From: Brockia lithotrophica
GTDB taxonomy: Bacteria; Bacillota; Bacilli; Thermicanales; DSM-22653
Assembly (NCBI GenBank): GCA_003050565.1
Contig: PEBW01000001.1
Coordinates: forward strand, 248,001 to 312,000
DNA: 64,000 nt
Direction of reading: 5' to 3'
This document shows positions 29,290 through 37,345 of the stretch, piece by piece. Positions within the stretch are counted from its first letter, which is position 1, and each line of letters begins with the position of its first letter. Under the pieces are notes generated by a model. It did no database searches. It was not told the origin of the DNA and saw nothing but the letters and a program-made list of their open reading frames with translations. The position numbers and the translations under genes were made by a program.

Positions 29290-30452
29290 AGGCCCTCGCC
29301 TCCCTCCCCCGATTCCTCTTCCGGTGCTTCGTGCACCTCGGAGGCCGCCGTGAGCAGGCGCTCGCGTAAGGGACGGAGGACTTCTTCGGGGGGAAGAAAT
29401 GCGAAGGCGGCGACGACTTCTGCCGCCTCCAACGCCCGCAAGACGGGATAGAAGCGCCGCATCCCCGAGGCTCCGCGCGGCAAGACAAACGGGACGAGGA
29501 GATGCGGAAAAGACTCGAGCCCGGGGATGCGATACCCCTCGGGGACGAGGACGGCGAGCCGAAGCGGCGACCCTCCCTCTTCTCCGCGATTCGGAAGGAG
29601 TCCCGCCCGCCGAAGGCGGGCAATTCCCCGAAGGAGGAGGGCGGCAAAGCGGCGGTCGTCGGCTGGTGGCGCCATTTCCCAGACGAGGAGTGGGACCTTG
29701 AGGACGAGGGAGGAGGACGTTTTCCCCTCCCGTTTCCCGGAGGAAGAGACGGAATCCTCCGCGGGACGAAGGGATTGCCCCAAAACCTCGGCGACGGCCT
29801 CCGCGGGAACTGCTCCCTCGCGCACGAGCCGGGGGACGTCCCCACAGAGATCGACGATCGTCGACTCGAAGCCAAGAGAAGTCTCCCCTCCGTCGAGGAG
29901 GAGGGGGAGGGAGCCTGCGAAGTCGCGGAGCACGTCCTCGGCACGCGTTGGCGAGGGACGTGCGCTCCGATTTGCGCTCGGCGCCGCAATGGGTTCGCCG
30001 ACGGCCTGAAGGAGGACCTGGGCGACGGGATGATCGGGGGAGCGAACCGCCGCTCCCCGCAGACCGCGTACGGCGGCCAACCGCACCCCGGGACGTACGG
30101 GAAGGATCAACGTGAGGGGGCCGGGGGCAAACGCTTCCCAGAGGCGTACGGCTGCCGGGGAAAAGTCCACGAACGCTTCGGCCATCTCTCGGTCGCGGAC
30201 GAGGAGGCTGAGCGGCTTCCCTTGCGGGCGTCCTTTTGCAGCGTAAATCCGCGCCAGCGCCTCCGGCAAGCGGGCGAGCCCCCCCAGCGCGTAGACGGTC
30301 TCCGTAGGAAAGGCGACGAGCTCACCGCTCCGGAGGACGGAGGCGGCGCGCCGGATCCCCGGGTGCTCGAGGCGCACTTCCTCGGCGGAGATCGGCCACA
30401 CTTCGGTAACGCCTTCCAGCAATCGCACCGCCACGCTTCCCCCACCCCCCAT
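29286..30452 (-). CDS. ywlC: L-threonylcarbamoyladenylate synthase, YrdC plus Sua5 domains
   Basis: Makes threonylcarbamoyl-AMP for the t6A37 modification of tRNAs that read ANN codons. The 388 residues start with a YrdC domain (LVAFPTETVYALGGLA, KGRPQGKPLSLLV, AAPSANRSARPSPT) and end with a Sua5 domain. I chose ATG at 30452 with AAGAGG upstream; a GTG six codons in is an alternative. It starts an operon running to glyA, with its own promoter and a DnaA-box array upstream. Confidence 0.92.
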   Translation of the reverse strand: MGGGGSVAVRLLEGVTEVWPISAEEVRLEHPGIRRAASVLRSGELVAFPTETVYALGGLARLPEALARIYAAKGRPQGKPLSLLVRDREMAEAFVDFSPAAVRLWEAFAPGPLTLILPVRPGVRLAAVRGLRGAAVRSPDHPVAQVLLQAVGEPIAAPSANRSARPSPTRAEDVLRDFAGSLPLLLDGGETSLGFESTIVDLCGDVPRLVREGAVPAEAVAEVLGQSLRPAEDSVSSSGKREGKTSSSLVLKVPLLVWEMAPPADDRRFAALLLRGIARLRRAGLLPNRGEEGGSPLRLAVLVPEGYRIPGLESFPHLLVPFVLPRGASGMRRFYPVLRALEAAEVVAAFAFLPPEEVLRPLRERLLTAASEVHEAPEEESGEGGEGL

Positions 30453-30469
30453 GTCGCCTCTTCTTGCCC

Positions 30470-30498
30470 ATTGTACCGTCCCGCTCCGCAGGCGACAA
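30470..30498 (-). promoter_or_regulatory. Promoter of ywlC operon
   Basis: Minus-strand TTGTCG (30493-30498), 17-base spacer, TACAAT (30470-30475), about 18 bases before the ywlC start. Confidence 0.6.
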
Positions 30499-30544
30499 GG
30501 ATGAAGGGCGGAAACGTCGGGGGAGCAAAAAGGGCGAGGAACTT

Positions 30545-30577
30545 TTGTCCACAGGATGTGGATAACTCTGTGCATAA
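30545..30577. promoter_or_regulatory. Array of three DnaA boxes at 12-bp steps
   Basis: Between the hom stop and the ywlC promoter are TTGTCCACA on the plus strand (30545-30553, one mismatch to TTATNCACA), TTATCCACA on the minus strand (30557-30565, perfect) and TTATGCACA on the minus strand (30569-30577, perfect). Start-to-start distances are exactly 12 bp. A degenerate fourth copy (tgtgggcac) begins 12 bp further at 30581. DnaA binding here could regulate ywlC or titrate DnaA. Confidence 0.8.
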
Positions 30578-30591
30578 TCTTGTGGGCACTC

Positions 30592-31890
30592 CTAGGAAAG
30601 CACGCGAAAGAGCGTGTGGACTGCCCGCACGAAGGGGAGGGTGGCAAACTCTTCCCGTACCTTTTCCACGGCGGCAAGGGGGGTCCGGTGGGTCAAAAAC
30701 GTGATCTCTGCCGTGTGGGTGTTGGGAATTTGGAGCATGCGCGAAATGCTCAGTCCGTGGCGCGCGACGACCGCCGTGAGTTCGGAAAGTACGCCGGGAA
30801 CGTCATCCGTCGTCAGGCGAAAGGCGTAGGGAAAGACGAACGCTTCCTCCGGGGGTACGACTTCCACGGACTGACGCAAACGGATATGTCCCCGTCCGCT
30901 TACGCCCAGGAGGGCGTTTTTCACGGCGGCCACGAGATCGGAAACGACGGCCATCGCCGTCGGGAGATCTCCCGCACCTCGCCCGTAGAACATCGTCTCC
31001 CCGACGGCCTCTCCGTGTACGTACACCGCGTTGAACGGACCGTGGACGTGGGCGAGCGGATGGTCACGCTTCACCCAAGTAGGGGCGACGCCGATTTCGA
31101 TCCGCCCGTCCTTCCGCGCCGCCCAACCAATGAGCTTTACGGTGTAGCCGAAGTCGCGGGCCCGAAGGAGGTCCTCCCGCGTGACCGACCGAATCCCCGC
31201 CACCTGCACGTCCGCTAAGCGAACGGGGGCGTGAAAGGTGAGGCGAGAAAGAATGACCATCTTGTAGGCCGCGTCGAGGCCGTCCACGTCCTTGGTCGGG
31301 TCGGCTTCCGCGTATCCGTGATCCTGCGCCTCCCGGAGCGCCTCGGCGAAGTCCACTCCTTCGCGGTCCATCTTGGAGAGGATGTAGTTCGTCGTCCCGT
31401 TCACGATCCCGTACGCGTGCGTGATCCGATCCGAAGCGAACCCTTCGATCACCGTGCGCAAGAGAGGGATTCCGCCTCCCACGCTCGCCTCGTAGAAGAG
31501 GTCCACCCCGTTCTCCTCCGCAAGGGCGTGGAGACCGAGCCCGTGCAGGGCGAGGAGGTCCTTGTTTGCCGTGATCACCGGCTTTCGCGCCCGAAGGGCG
31601 GCTTCGATCAAAGCGCGCGTCGGCTCGATGCCTCCCATGACCTCTACGACCACGTCCACATCGTCGGCGAGGACCACCTCTTCGCCGCGTACGGTGTACC
31701 GGGCCGTAGGTACCTTGACGGGACGTTCCTTGGCCGGATCCTGAACGAGAATCCGCGTGATCTCAAAACGCACTCCCGTTCGCTCGCGCAGTTCCTCCGC
31801 GTGCTGGGTGAGGATGCGCACGACGCCCGTGCCGACCGTGCCGAGGCCGAGAAGACCGATGCGCACCGTTTGCCCCTCGCCAAACGCCAC
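30592..31890 (-). CDS. hom: Homoserine dehydrogenase
   Basis: Reduces aspartate semialdehyde to homoserine for threonine and methionine. The 432 residues have the NAD(P) fold (RIGLLGLGTVGTGV), the catalytic region GIVNGTTNYILSKM and GYAEADPTKDVDGLDAAYK, and a C-terminal ACT domain (LTTDDVPGVLSELTAVVARHG) for feedback control. GTG at 31890 is eight bases after GGAGGA; another GTG eight codons in is also well placed. No thrB or thrC is adjacent. Confidence 0.94.
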   Translation of the reverse strand: MAFGEGQTVRIGLLGLGTVGTGVVRILTQHAEELRERTGVRFEITRILVQDPAKERPVKVPTARYTVRGEEVVLADDVDVVVEVMGGIEPTRALIEAALRARKPVITANKDLLALHGLGLHALAEENGVDLFYEASVGGGIPLLRTVIEGFASDRITHAYGIVNGTTNYILSKMDREGVDFAEALREAQDHGYAEADPTKDVDGLDAAYKMVILSRLTFHAPVRLADVQVAGIRSVTREDLLRARDFGYTVKLIGWAARKDGRIEIGVAPTWVKRDHPLAHVHGPFNAVYVHGEAVGETMFYGRGAGDLPTAMAVVSDLVAAVKNALLGVSGRGHIRLRQSVEVVPPEEAFVFPYAFRLTTDDVPGVLSELTAVVARHGLSISRMLQIPNTHTAEITFLTHRTPLAAVEKVREEFATLPFVRAVHTLFRVLS

Positions 31891-31942
31891 CGCTTCATTC
31901 CTCCTCCGGTGTACATCTGTTCTCCTCAGGTGGACGCCGTCC

Positions 31943-31971
31943 ATTATACCGGCCAAGGGCGGGGGCAGCAA
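31943..31971 (-). promoter_or_regulatory. Promoter of hom
   Basis: Minus-strand TTGCTG (31966-31971), 17-base spacer and TATAAT (31943-31948). Leader about 46 bases. Confidence 0.65.
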
Positions 31972-32052
31972 GGGCAAAAGCAAAGAGCTGCCGCGGCAAT
32001 TGCGACAGCTCGAGATTCGGCGATGACCGACAAGTCCGGCGCGGTTCTCCGT

Positions 32053-32844
32053 TCACCGGAAGAAGGCACGCTCCCACAGCACGTGCACCCTATCCCACAC
32101 GTAGAGGTGCCACGCAAATTTCCCTTCCTGGCGCACCGGCGCCTGCCTTCCCGAACCGGAAGGGGAAAGAGGCGGAGTCTCAGTTCCGCCGGTGAAGGCG
32201 AGCTGGTCTACCCGTTCCGGGGAATAGCGTTCTGTCTCCCCGACGCTCCCCTCATCCCGCCCGTACGGAAGATCCTCGGGATTGGGCGCGGGGCTCCCCG
32301 TTCGCGCCGGAGATTCTTGAAGGTACGCGCCTTTGGGGGCAAGGTGGGGAAAGAGGAGGGTCCAGAAGTTGTGCCCTTTTCCTTCTCCGAGGGTGATGAG
32401 AACCGTAGGCGCTTCGCCTGCGGCGAGGAGGTGTCCTCCGTACGTGCGGGGGGGTTGCTCCACCTTCCCCACCTCTATCCGAAAGCCGTAGGGCACGCCG
32501 CGTTCGGCGAGCCACGTCCGTACCGCCTGACGGAGAACTTCAAGGTCTTCACCGGACAGATCGGAAATCGTCCCGGGCTCACCAGGGGAAATTCGGAAGG
32601 CCGACGCACTCCGCACGTGCCGACCTTCCTCTGCGGCGACTTCCTTCCACCAGCGCAGCGCAATCCGGGCGACCTCTCCCTTTACCCACTGGTCGTAAGG
32701 CGCGTCGCTGTGCGCGACGACGCGCAGGCGAGGTACGTCGTACGCCCGGCAGAAAAAGGCGACGTCGCCGAGGTGGGCGAGCAGCAGGGCGACGACGAGT
32801 ATCCCCGCGTACAAGAAAAGCGCTCCCCGCGCATCGTGTTTCAT
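32053..32844 (-). CDS. spoIIR: Stage II sporulation protein R
   Basis: Secreted forespore signal that triggers SpoIIGA to process pro-sigma-E. The 263 residues comprise a signal-anchor helix (8-31), then LRVVAHSDAPYDQWVKGEV and ITLGEGKGHNFWTLLFPHL, which match SpoIIR. In the typical family the last motif contains cysteines (WWCVLFPPLC); here both are replaced (T and A). The C-terminal 70 residues are Pro/Gly-rich. The ribosome site GGGAGG lies in the 3' arm of a hairpin at 32853-32885. Confidence 0.85.
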   Translation of the reverse strand: MKHDARGALFLYAGILVVALLLAHLGDVAFFCRAYDVPRLRVVAHSDAPYDQWVKGEVARIALRWWKEVAAEEGRHVRSASAFRISPGEPGTISDLSGEDLEVLRQAVRTWLAERGVPYGFRIEVGKVEQPPRTYGGHLLAAGEAPTVLITLGEGKGHNFWTLLFPHLAPKGAYLQESPARTGSPAPNPEDLPYGRDEGSVGETERYSPERVDQLAFTGGTETPPLSPSGSGRQAPVRQEGKFAWHLYVWDRVHVLWERAFFR

Positions 32845-32852
32845 GGCCTGTC

Positions 32853-32885
32853 CCTCCCGCCTTCAGGATGCCCCGCGGCGGGAGG
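32853..32885 (-). promoter_or_regulatory. Hairpin enclosing the spoIIR ribosome site
   Basis: Minus-strand CCTCCCGCC pairs with GGCGGGAGG (nine base pairs, 15-base loop); the 3' arm is the spoIIR Shine-Dalgarno sequence. No U-tract follows, so it is not a standard terminator. It could limit translation of spoIIR. Confidence 0.5.
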
Positions 32886-32932
32886 TTCTAAACGTCTCCG
32901 AACGTGCGGCCTCGTCTTCCGCGAAGAAGACA

Positions 32933-33832
32933 TTACCTCCGCTTCCAGAGGAAGCCGCGAAGGTGTCCGCCGTAGTCGGCGATCTCCTCGGAAAACTCGA
33001 ACACCTCGGGAGAAAACATCTCCCGAACGCGGGCAATCTTTTCCGGTTCTCCTCCCACCTCTACGGCGAGAAACCCCCCCGGCCTAAGCCGCGCTTCGGC
33101 GAGAGCGGAGATGCGCGGGTAGGGGCGGAGACCGTCCGGTCCGCCGTCGAGAGCGAGGATCGGTTCCCAGCGCACTTCGGAAGCGAGCGCGGGAATTTCC
33201 CCCGTGGCGATGTAGGGTGGGTTGGCGATGATCCCGTCGTACGCCTCCGCCAGTTCCTCGGGCCAGGCGGGAGCGGTAAACACGTCCCCCCAAAGGATGC
33301 GCACGCGCTCTGCGAGGCCGAGCAGGCGGGCGTTGTGCGCGGCGAGGAGGAGGGCGGCGCGGGAGACGTCCAGGAGATCTGCCGTCCAGTTCGGACGGCG
33401 GGAGAGGAGGGCGAGACCCAGGGCACCGCTCCCGGTTCCCAGATCGAGGATGTGCCGCGCATTCCCGGGATCTCCCCGGGTGAGCGCAAGGACGGCTTCG
33501 ACGAGACGCTCGCTGTCTCCTCGCGGAACGAGCACGTCGGGCGTCACCCGCAGGCGCAGCCCGAGAAATTCCGCTTCGCCCACGAGGTAGGCAAAGGGGA
33601 TTCCCCGCCTCCTGGCCCGCAAAAAGGCCGAGACGAGCGCCTCGGGAACGCGGGGTTTCCCGACGCGCAACGCTTCCAGGAAGGCAAGGGCGTCCAGACC
33701 GTAAAGCCAACGAAGGTAGAAGCGGGCCTCCGCCTCTGCCTCCGACGCCGCTTTTCCCGCGCGGACGAGACCCCTGCGCAACGCTTCGTACGCCTCGCGA
33801 AAGGAGAGAGAGGGCGCCGGGCGGTCCTCCAT
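32933..33832 (-). CDS. prmC: Release factor glutamine methyltransferase PrmC
   Basis: N5-methylates the Gln of the GGQ motif in peptide release factors with S-adenosylmethionine. The 299 residues have the PrmC N-terminal helical domain, then HILDLGTGSGALGLALL (SAM site) and the catalytic IIANPPYIATGE. ATG at 33832 is chosen because AGAGGTG lies nine bases upstream. It directly follows prfA, its substrate gene. Confidence 0.94.
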   Translation of the reverse strand: MEDRPAPSLSFREAYEALRRGLVRAGKAASEAEAEARFYLRWLYGLDALAFLEALRVGKPRVPEALVSAFLRARRRGIPFAYLVGEAEFLGLRLRVTPDVLVPRGDSERLVEAVLALTRGDPGNARHILDLGTGSGALGLALLSRRPNWTADLLDVSRAALLLAAHNARLLGLAERVRILWGDVFTAPAWPEELAEAYDGIIANPPYIATGEIPALASEVRWEPILALDGGPDGLRPYPRISALAEARLRPGGFLAVEVGGEPEKIARVREMFSPEVFEFSEEIADYGGHLRGFLWKRR

Positions 33833-33847
33833 GCTCCCGTACACCTC

Positions 33848-34921
33848 TCAGCCTTTCCCTTCGCGGAGCAATGCTTCCGCTTCGTGATGGGCCTCGAGGG
33901 CATCGAGAAGCTCGTCGAGGTCGCCGTCCAGCACCTCTTCGAGTCGGTAGAGGGTTAGGCCGATGCGGTGGTCCGTCACGCGATTTTGCGGAAAATTGTA
34001 CGTCCGAATCCGTTCGCTTCGATCGCCCGTCCCTACAGCCTGACGCCGCGTCTCCGAGAGCTCCGCATCGCGCTGCCGCGCGTAGTAGTCGAAGAGCCGC
34101 GCCCGAAGGATCTTCATGGCCTTCTCCCGGTTGCGGTGCTGGGAACGCTCGTCCTGCACGGACACCGTGATTCCCGTGGGAAGGTGGACGATGCGCACCG
34201 CGGACATCGTCTTGTTTACGTGCTGTCCCCCCGGACCTCCGGCGGAAAACACGTCGATGCGCAGGTCCTTCTCGTCGATCTCCACCTCCACGTCCTCGAC
34301 TTCGGGGAGAACGGCAACCGTAGCCGTGGAGGTGTGGATCCGACCGCCCGCTTCCGTCTCCGGCACGCGCTGCACGCGGTGCGTTCCGCTTTCGTACTTC
34401 AGGCGGCGGTAGGCCCCCTTCCCGCGAATCTGGAGAACGGCCTCCCGCACGCCCCCGAGGTCCGTGGAATGCACGTCGAGAACCTCTGCCGTCCAACCTC
34501 GGCGTTCTGCGTACCGGCTATACATGCGCAACAGGTCCGCGGCAAACAAGGCCGCCTCCTCTCCCCCCGCCGCCGCGCGAATTTCCAGGAATACGTTTTT
34601 CGTGTCGTGCGGGTCGCGGGGAAGGAGTAGCCGCCGAAGCTCGCCCTCGACCTTCTCCCGCTCTTCCTTCAGACGCTCGAGCTCCTCCCGGGCAAGTTGA
34701 CGAAGTTCCGGATCGCTTTCGCCCGCGAGGATCTCGCGGGCTTCCTGCATGGCGCGCTCCAGGCGTTCGTACGCGCGGTAGCGCTCGGCAATCGGCGCGA
34801 GCTCCGCCTCCTCGCGCGAGAGCGCTTCCAGCGCCCCGAAGTCCCGGCGTTCCGCGGCCTCAGCGAGTAGGCGCGTAACGGCTTCGTGGCGCGCGGCGAG
34901 TTCCCGGACCTTCTCCCACAT
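33848..34921 (-). CDS. prfA: Peptide chain release factor 1
   Basis: Recognises UAA and UAG and triggers peptide release. The 357 residues include the domain-3 motif [13 protein letters not shown] with GGQ at 231-233, and the codon-reading [16 protein letters not shown] region near 192-207. ATG at 34921 with GGAGGAGGTGG upstream gives the normal RF1 length; frame-open sequence upstream is not RF1-like. Confidence 0.96.
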   Translation of the reverse strand: MWEKVRELAARHEAVTRLLAEAAERRDFGALEALSREEAELAPIAERYRAYERLERAMQEAREILAGESDPELRQLAREELERLKEEREKVEGELRRLLLPRDPHDTKNVFLEIRAAAGGEEAALFAADLLRMYSRYAERRGWTAEVLDVHSTDLGGVREAVLQIRGKGAYRRLKYESGTHRVQRVPETEAGGRIHTSTATVAVLPEVEDVEVEIDEKDLRIDVFSAGGPGGQHVNKTMSAVRIVHLPTGITVSVQDERSQHRNREKAMKILRARLFDYYARQRDAELSETRRQAVGTGDRSERIRTYNFPQNRVTDHRIGLTLYRLEEVLDGDLDELLDALEAHHEAEALLREGKG

Positions 34922-35252
34922 CTCCTCCACCTCCTCCGTCCGCTGCTGGGAAACGCGATCAAGGGCCGATACGATAAAGTGGGCCAAGGCGACGCCCTGA
35001 CCCACCCCCTGCAGCCTGCGCGAAGATTCTCCTTCCCACCCGCCGAAAGAACTCCACAAAAAGTTCCGGCGGGAAGCGCCCTCCCCGGAGCGTCGAAGTA
35101 GAGCGCGCGGGGATCCTCCCCGCGCCGCACGCGCTCGGCGAGAGCTTCGATCCGACGCACCACGTCCGTGCCACGCGCAGATCCCTCTTCACAGACAGCC
35201 TCCTCCCGTCCCTAGGGTGGACGGGAGGAGGAAGTTTACGCGGGATAGGCCG
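34922..35252. other. 331-bp gap between prfA and rpmE without a convincing gene
   Basis: B. subtilis has tdk here; no thymidine kinase motif is present in any frame. The stretch holds a perfect inverted repeat (35199-35231) next to a GTG at 35192 that opens a 77-codon minus-strand frame with the ribosome site GGGAGGAGG. Its product is basic and low in recognisable pattern, and a neighbouring frame also reads plausibly (a [20 protein letters not shown] stretch), so a decayed gene is possible. Confidence 0.5.
35199..35231. repeat. Perfect 13-bp inverted repeat downstream of rpmE
   Basis: CCTCCTCCCGTCC and its exact complement are separated by seven bases, 21 bases after the rpmE stop. Neither strand has a T-run after it. 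On the minus strand the 3' arm forms a ribosome site for a GTG at 35192. It could be an atypical rpmE terminator. Confidence 0.7.
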
Positions 35253-35456
35253 TCAGGAGAGGTTGTAGCGCTTCTTGAACCGCTCGATGCGGCCGCCGGT
35301 GTCTACGTACTTCTGCTTGCCCGTGAAAAACGGATGGCATGCGGAACAAATTTCCACGTGGATCTCCTTCTTCGTCGATCCCGTGCGAAACGTATTCCCG
35401 CACGCGCAGATCACCACGGCATCCTCGTAAAACTCCGGATGGATGCCCTTCTTCAT
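35253..35456 (-). CDS. rpmE: 50S ribosomal protein L31, zinc-binding form
   Basis: Large-subunit protein, 67 residues: [47 protein letters not shown] in part, and [11 protein letters not shown]. The cysteines in CACG and CSACHPF identify the zinc-containing (C+) form rather than the zinc-free YtiA type. ATG at 35456 follows an A/G-rich ribosome site. Confidence 0.96.
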   Translation of the reverse strand: MKKGIHPEFYEDAVVICACGNTFRTGSTKKEIHVEICSACHPFFTGKQKYVDTGGRIERFKKRYNLS

Positions 35457-35495
35457 CCTCTTCACCTCGCCCTTCCGCCGGTCACACACGGGGGC

Positions 35496-35525
35496 ATTCT
35501 ACCACGAAAGTACGTGCGGACTCAA
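35496..35525 (-). promoter_or_regulatory. Promoter of rpmE
   Basis: Minus-strand TTGAGT (35520-35525), 18-base spacer and TGG-TAGAAT (35496-35501). Leader about 30 bases. Confidence 0.65.
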
Positions 35526-35560
35526 GGCGAAGCACGGGCGGACAGGGACGAGAAAATCCC

Positions 35561-36229
35561 TCAGGGGAGAAAGGCGAGCGGGTTTTGTGGCGTCTTTTGG
35601 TAGCGCACCTCGAAGTGGAGGTGCACGCCGGTGGCGTTCCCCGTCTGTCCCATCCTGCCGATCGGATCCCCCGCCCGGACGAGCTGCCCTATCCGGACGT
35701 ACCGCTGGGCGAGGTGGGCGTAGTACGTCTCGTATTCCCCTTCGTGCCGCAGGATCACGAGATTCCCGTAGCCGCCATTCGTTCCCGAAAAGACGACTAC
35801 GCCGGAACGGCCGGCCAAAATCGTGTGGTCGCCGCGGGCGCTCACGAGATCCACCCCGAAGTGGACCCCACCTCCTCGGGGGCCGAAAGGGCTCGTGATG
35901 AGCGGGGCGCGCACCGGCCAGAGAAAGCGCGGCTTCTCCGTCGCCGCCCGCGGACCTACCCGCGCTTCGGCGGCGACGAGCGGAACGACTGCGACGCGTT
36001 CCTTTGGGGTGGCGGCGAGCTGCGCCCGCTCGCGAAACGCGCGGGCGGTGGGAGAGGTCGAGACGGCGGAAACGAGAGGGGCAGGCTGCTCCAGGGACCC
36101 TTCCGCGGCGTGGCGGGGAGGCTCTCCCGAAACGTCTTGGACGAAAAGGCCCACGGTCCTCCCTCCCCTACGCAACGTTCTTTTCCCTTCCATCCAGGTT
36201 ATGCACGAAGGGGAGGGGCGAATCCGCAA
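35561..36229 (-). CDS. M23-family metallopeptidase
   Basis: A 222-residue protein with a C-terminal LytM/M23 domain (about residues 105-222). The zinc ligands look intact: HFGVDL, then YYAHLAQ and HLHFEVR. The N-terminal 100 residues lack a clear signal peptide or helix, so export is uncertain. TTG at 36229 is chosen because GGAGG lies eight bases upstream, in the end of glpX; an ATG 12 codons in is the alternative. Its C-terminal GQTGNATGVHLHFE is closely similar to the M23 gene at the right edge of the window. Confidence 0.82.
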   Translation of the reverse strand: MRIRPSPSCITWMEGKRTLRRGGRTVGLFVQDVSGEPPRHAAEGSLEQPAPLVSAVSTSPTARAFRERAQLAATPKERVAVVPLVAAEARVGPRAATEKPRFLWPVRAPLITSPFGPRGGGVHFGVDLVSARGDHTILAGRSGVVVFSGTNGGYGNLVILRHEGEYETYYAHLAQRYVRIGQLVRAGDPIGRMGQTGNATGVHLHFEVRYQKTPQNPLAFLP

Positions 36230-36232
36230 AAG

Positions 36233-37237
36233 CTACGCCTCCCTCTCCGTCCCGTGGGGGACGAAGTCCTTGATCACGAGGCTCGGCTTCTGCCCGAGGC
36301 GGTGTTCTGCATCCACGAAGCGCACGGTACCGGTTTTCGCGCGCATGACCACGGAATGGGTAATCGCCGTCGATCCGGTAAAGCGAACGCCTCGCAAGAG
36401 CTCGCCGTCCGTAACCCCCGTCGCGGCGAAGATCGCGTCGTCGCCCCGAACGAGGTCGTCGAGGTAGAGGACGCGGTCGGGGTTGTCGATCCCCATCTCC
36501 CGCAAGCGCCGAAGCTCCGTCTCGTTTTGCGGCTTGAGACGGCCCATCATGTCGCCTCCCATGCACTTCAGCGCCACGGCGGCGATCACCCCTTCCGGCG
36601 CGCCGCCGATTCCCACGAGCATGTCGATCCCCGTATGGGAAAAGGCGGTGCTGATCGCGCCGGCGACGTCGCCGTCGGGGATGAGCTTGATGCGCGCCCC
36701 GGCTTCTCGGATGCGGGCGATGAGCTCTTCGTGCCTCGGGCGGTCGAGGACGACGACCACGACGTCCTCGACGTCCTTCCCCTTGGCCTTCGCCACGGCC
36801 CGAAGGTTTTCTTCGATGGGACGGTCGATGTGGACGTACCCTTTGGCCTCGGGACCGACGGCGATCTTGTCCATGTACATGTCGGGAGCGTGGAGAAGAT
36901 TCCCGCGATCGGCAATGGCCACGACGGTGATCGCGTTCCACAAACCCTTGGCGACGATGTTCGTCCCCTCGAGCGGGTCGACGGCCACGTCTACCTTCGG
37001 GTGACCCGGCCCGCGAATCCCCAAAGGCTCACCGATGTAGAGCATCGGCGCTTCGTCGAGCTCCCCTTCGCCGATCACGACGACGCCGTCCATGGGAACC
37101 GTGTCAAACATGGCGCGCATTGCCGTCGTCGCCGCGTCGTCCGCCTCGTTTTTCTTTCCCCGACCCATCCAGCGCGCTGCGGCAATGGCCGCCGCCTCCG
37201 TCACGCGGACGAGTTCCAACGTCAAGCTCCGGTCCAC
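36233..37237 (-). CDS. glpX: Class II fructose-1,6-bisphosphatase GlpX
   Basis: Gluconeogenic phosphatase, 334 residues. Metal and substrate motifs: [15 protein letters not shown] and [37 protein letters not shown] further on. It lies next to fba, so two successive gluconeogenic/glycolytic steps are clustered, consistent with growth on CO2 or organic acids (inference). Confidence 0.94.
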   Translation of the reverse strand: MDRSLTLELVRVTEAAAIAAARWMGRGKKNEADDAATTAMRAMFDTVPMDGVVVIGEGELDEAPMLYIGEPLGIRGPGHPKVDVAVDPLEGTNIVAKGLWNAITVVAIADRGNLLHAPDMYMDKIAVGPEAKGYVHIDRPIEENLRAVAKAKGKDVEDVVVVVLDRPRHEELIARIREAGARIKLIPDGDVAGAISTAFSHTGIDMLVGIGGAPEGVIAAVALKCMGGDMMGRLKPQNETELRRLREMGIDNPDRVLYLDDLVRGDDAIFAATGVTDGELLRGVRFTGSTAITHSVVMRAKTGTVRFVDAEHRLGQKPSLVIKDFVPHGTEREA

Positions 37238-37294
37238 GGCCTCTCCCCCCTGCTTCCTTCCCTGCGCGGATTTTCTCCATGCGAGATGCGAAAG

Positions 37295-37319
37295 GTCGCG
37301 CTCCCAAACGGAGCGCGAC
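37295..37319 (-). terminator. Possible weak terminator between fba and glpX
   Basis: Perfect 10-bp stem GTCGCGCTCC with a five-base loop, followed on the minus strand by CTTTCGC. The T-run is poor, so partial read-through into glpX is likely. Confidence 0.4.
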
Positions 37320-37345
37320 GCTCGTTCGCAGCCGATCGTCGGATT

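Noticed and set aside
34922-35252. Thymidine kinase (tdk) remnant between prfA and rpmE
   Set aside because: No P-loop or lasso motif in any frame; the synteny expectation alone is not enough.
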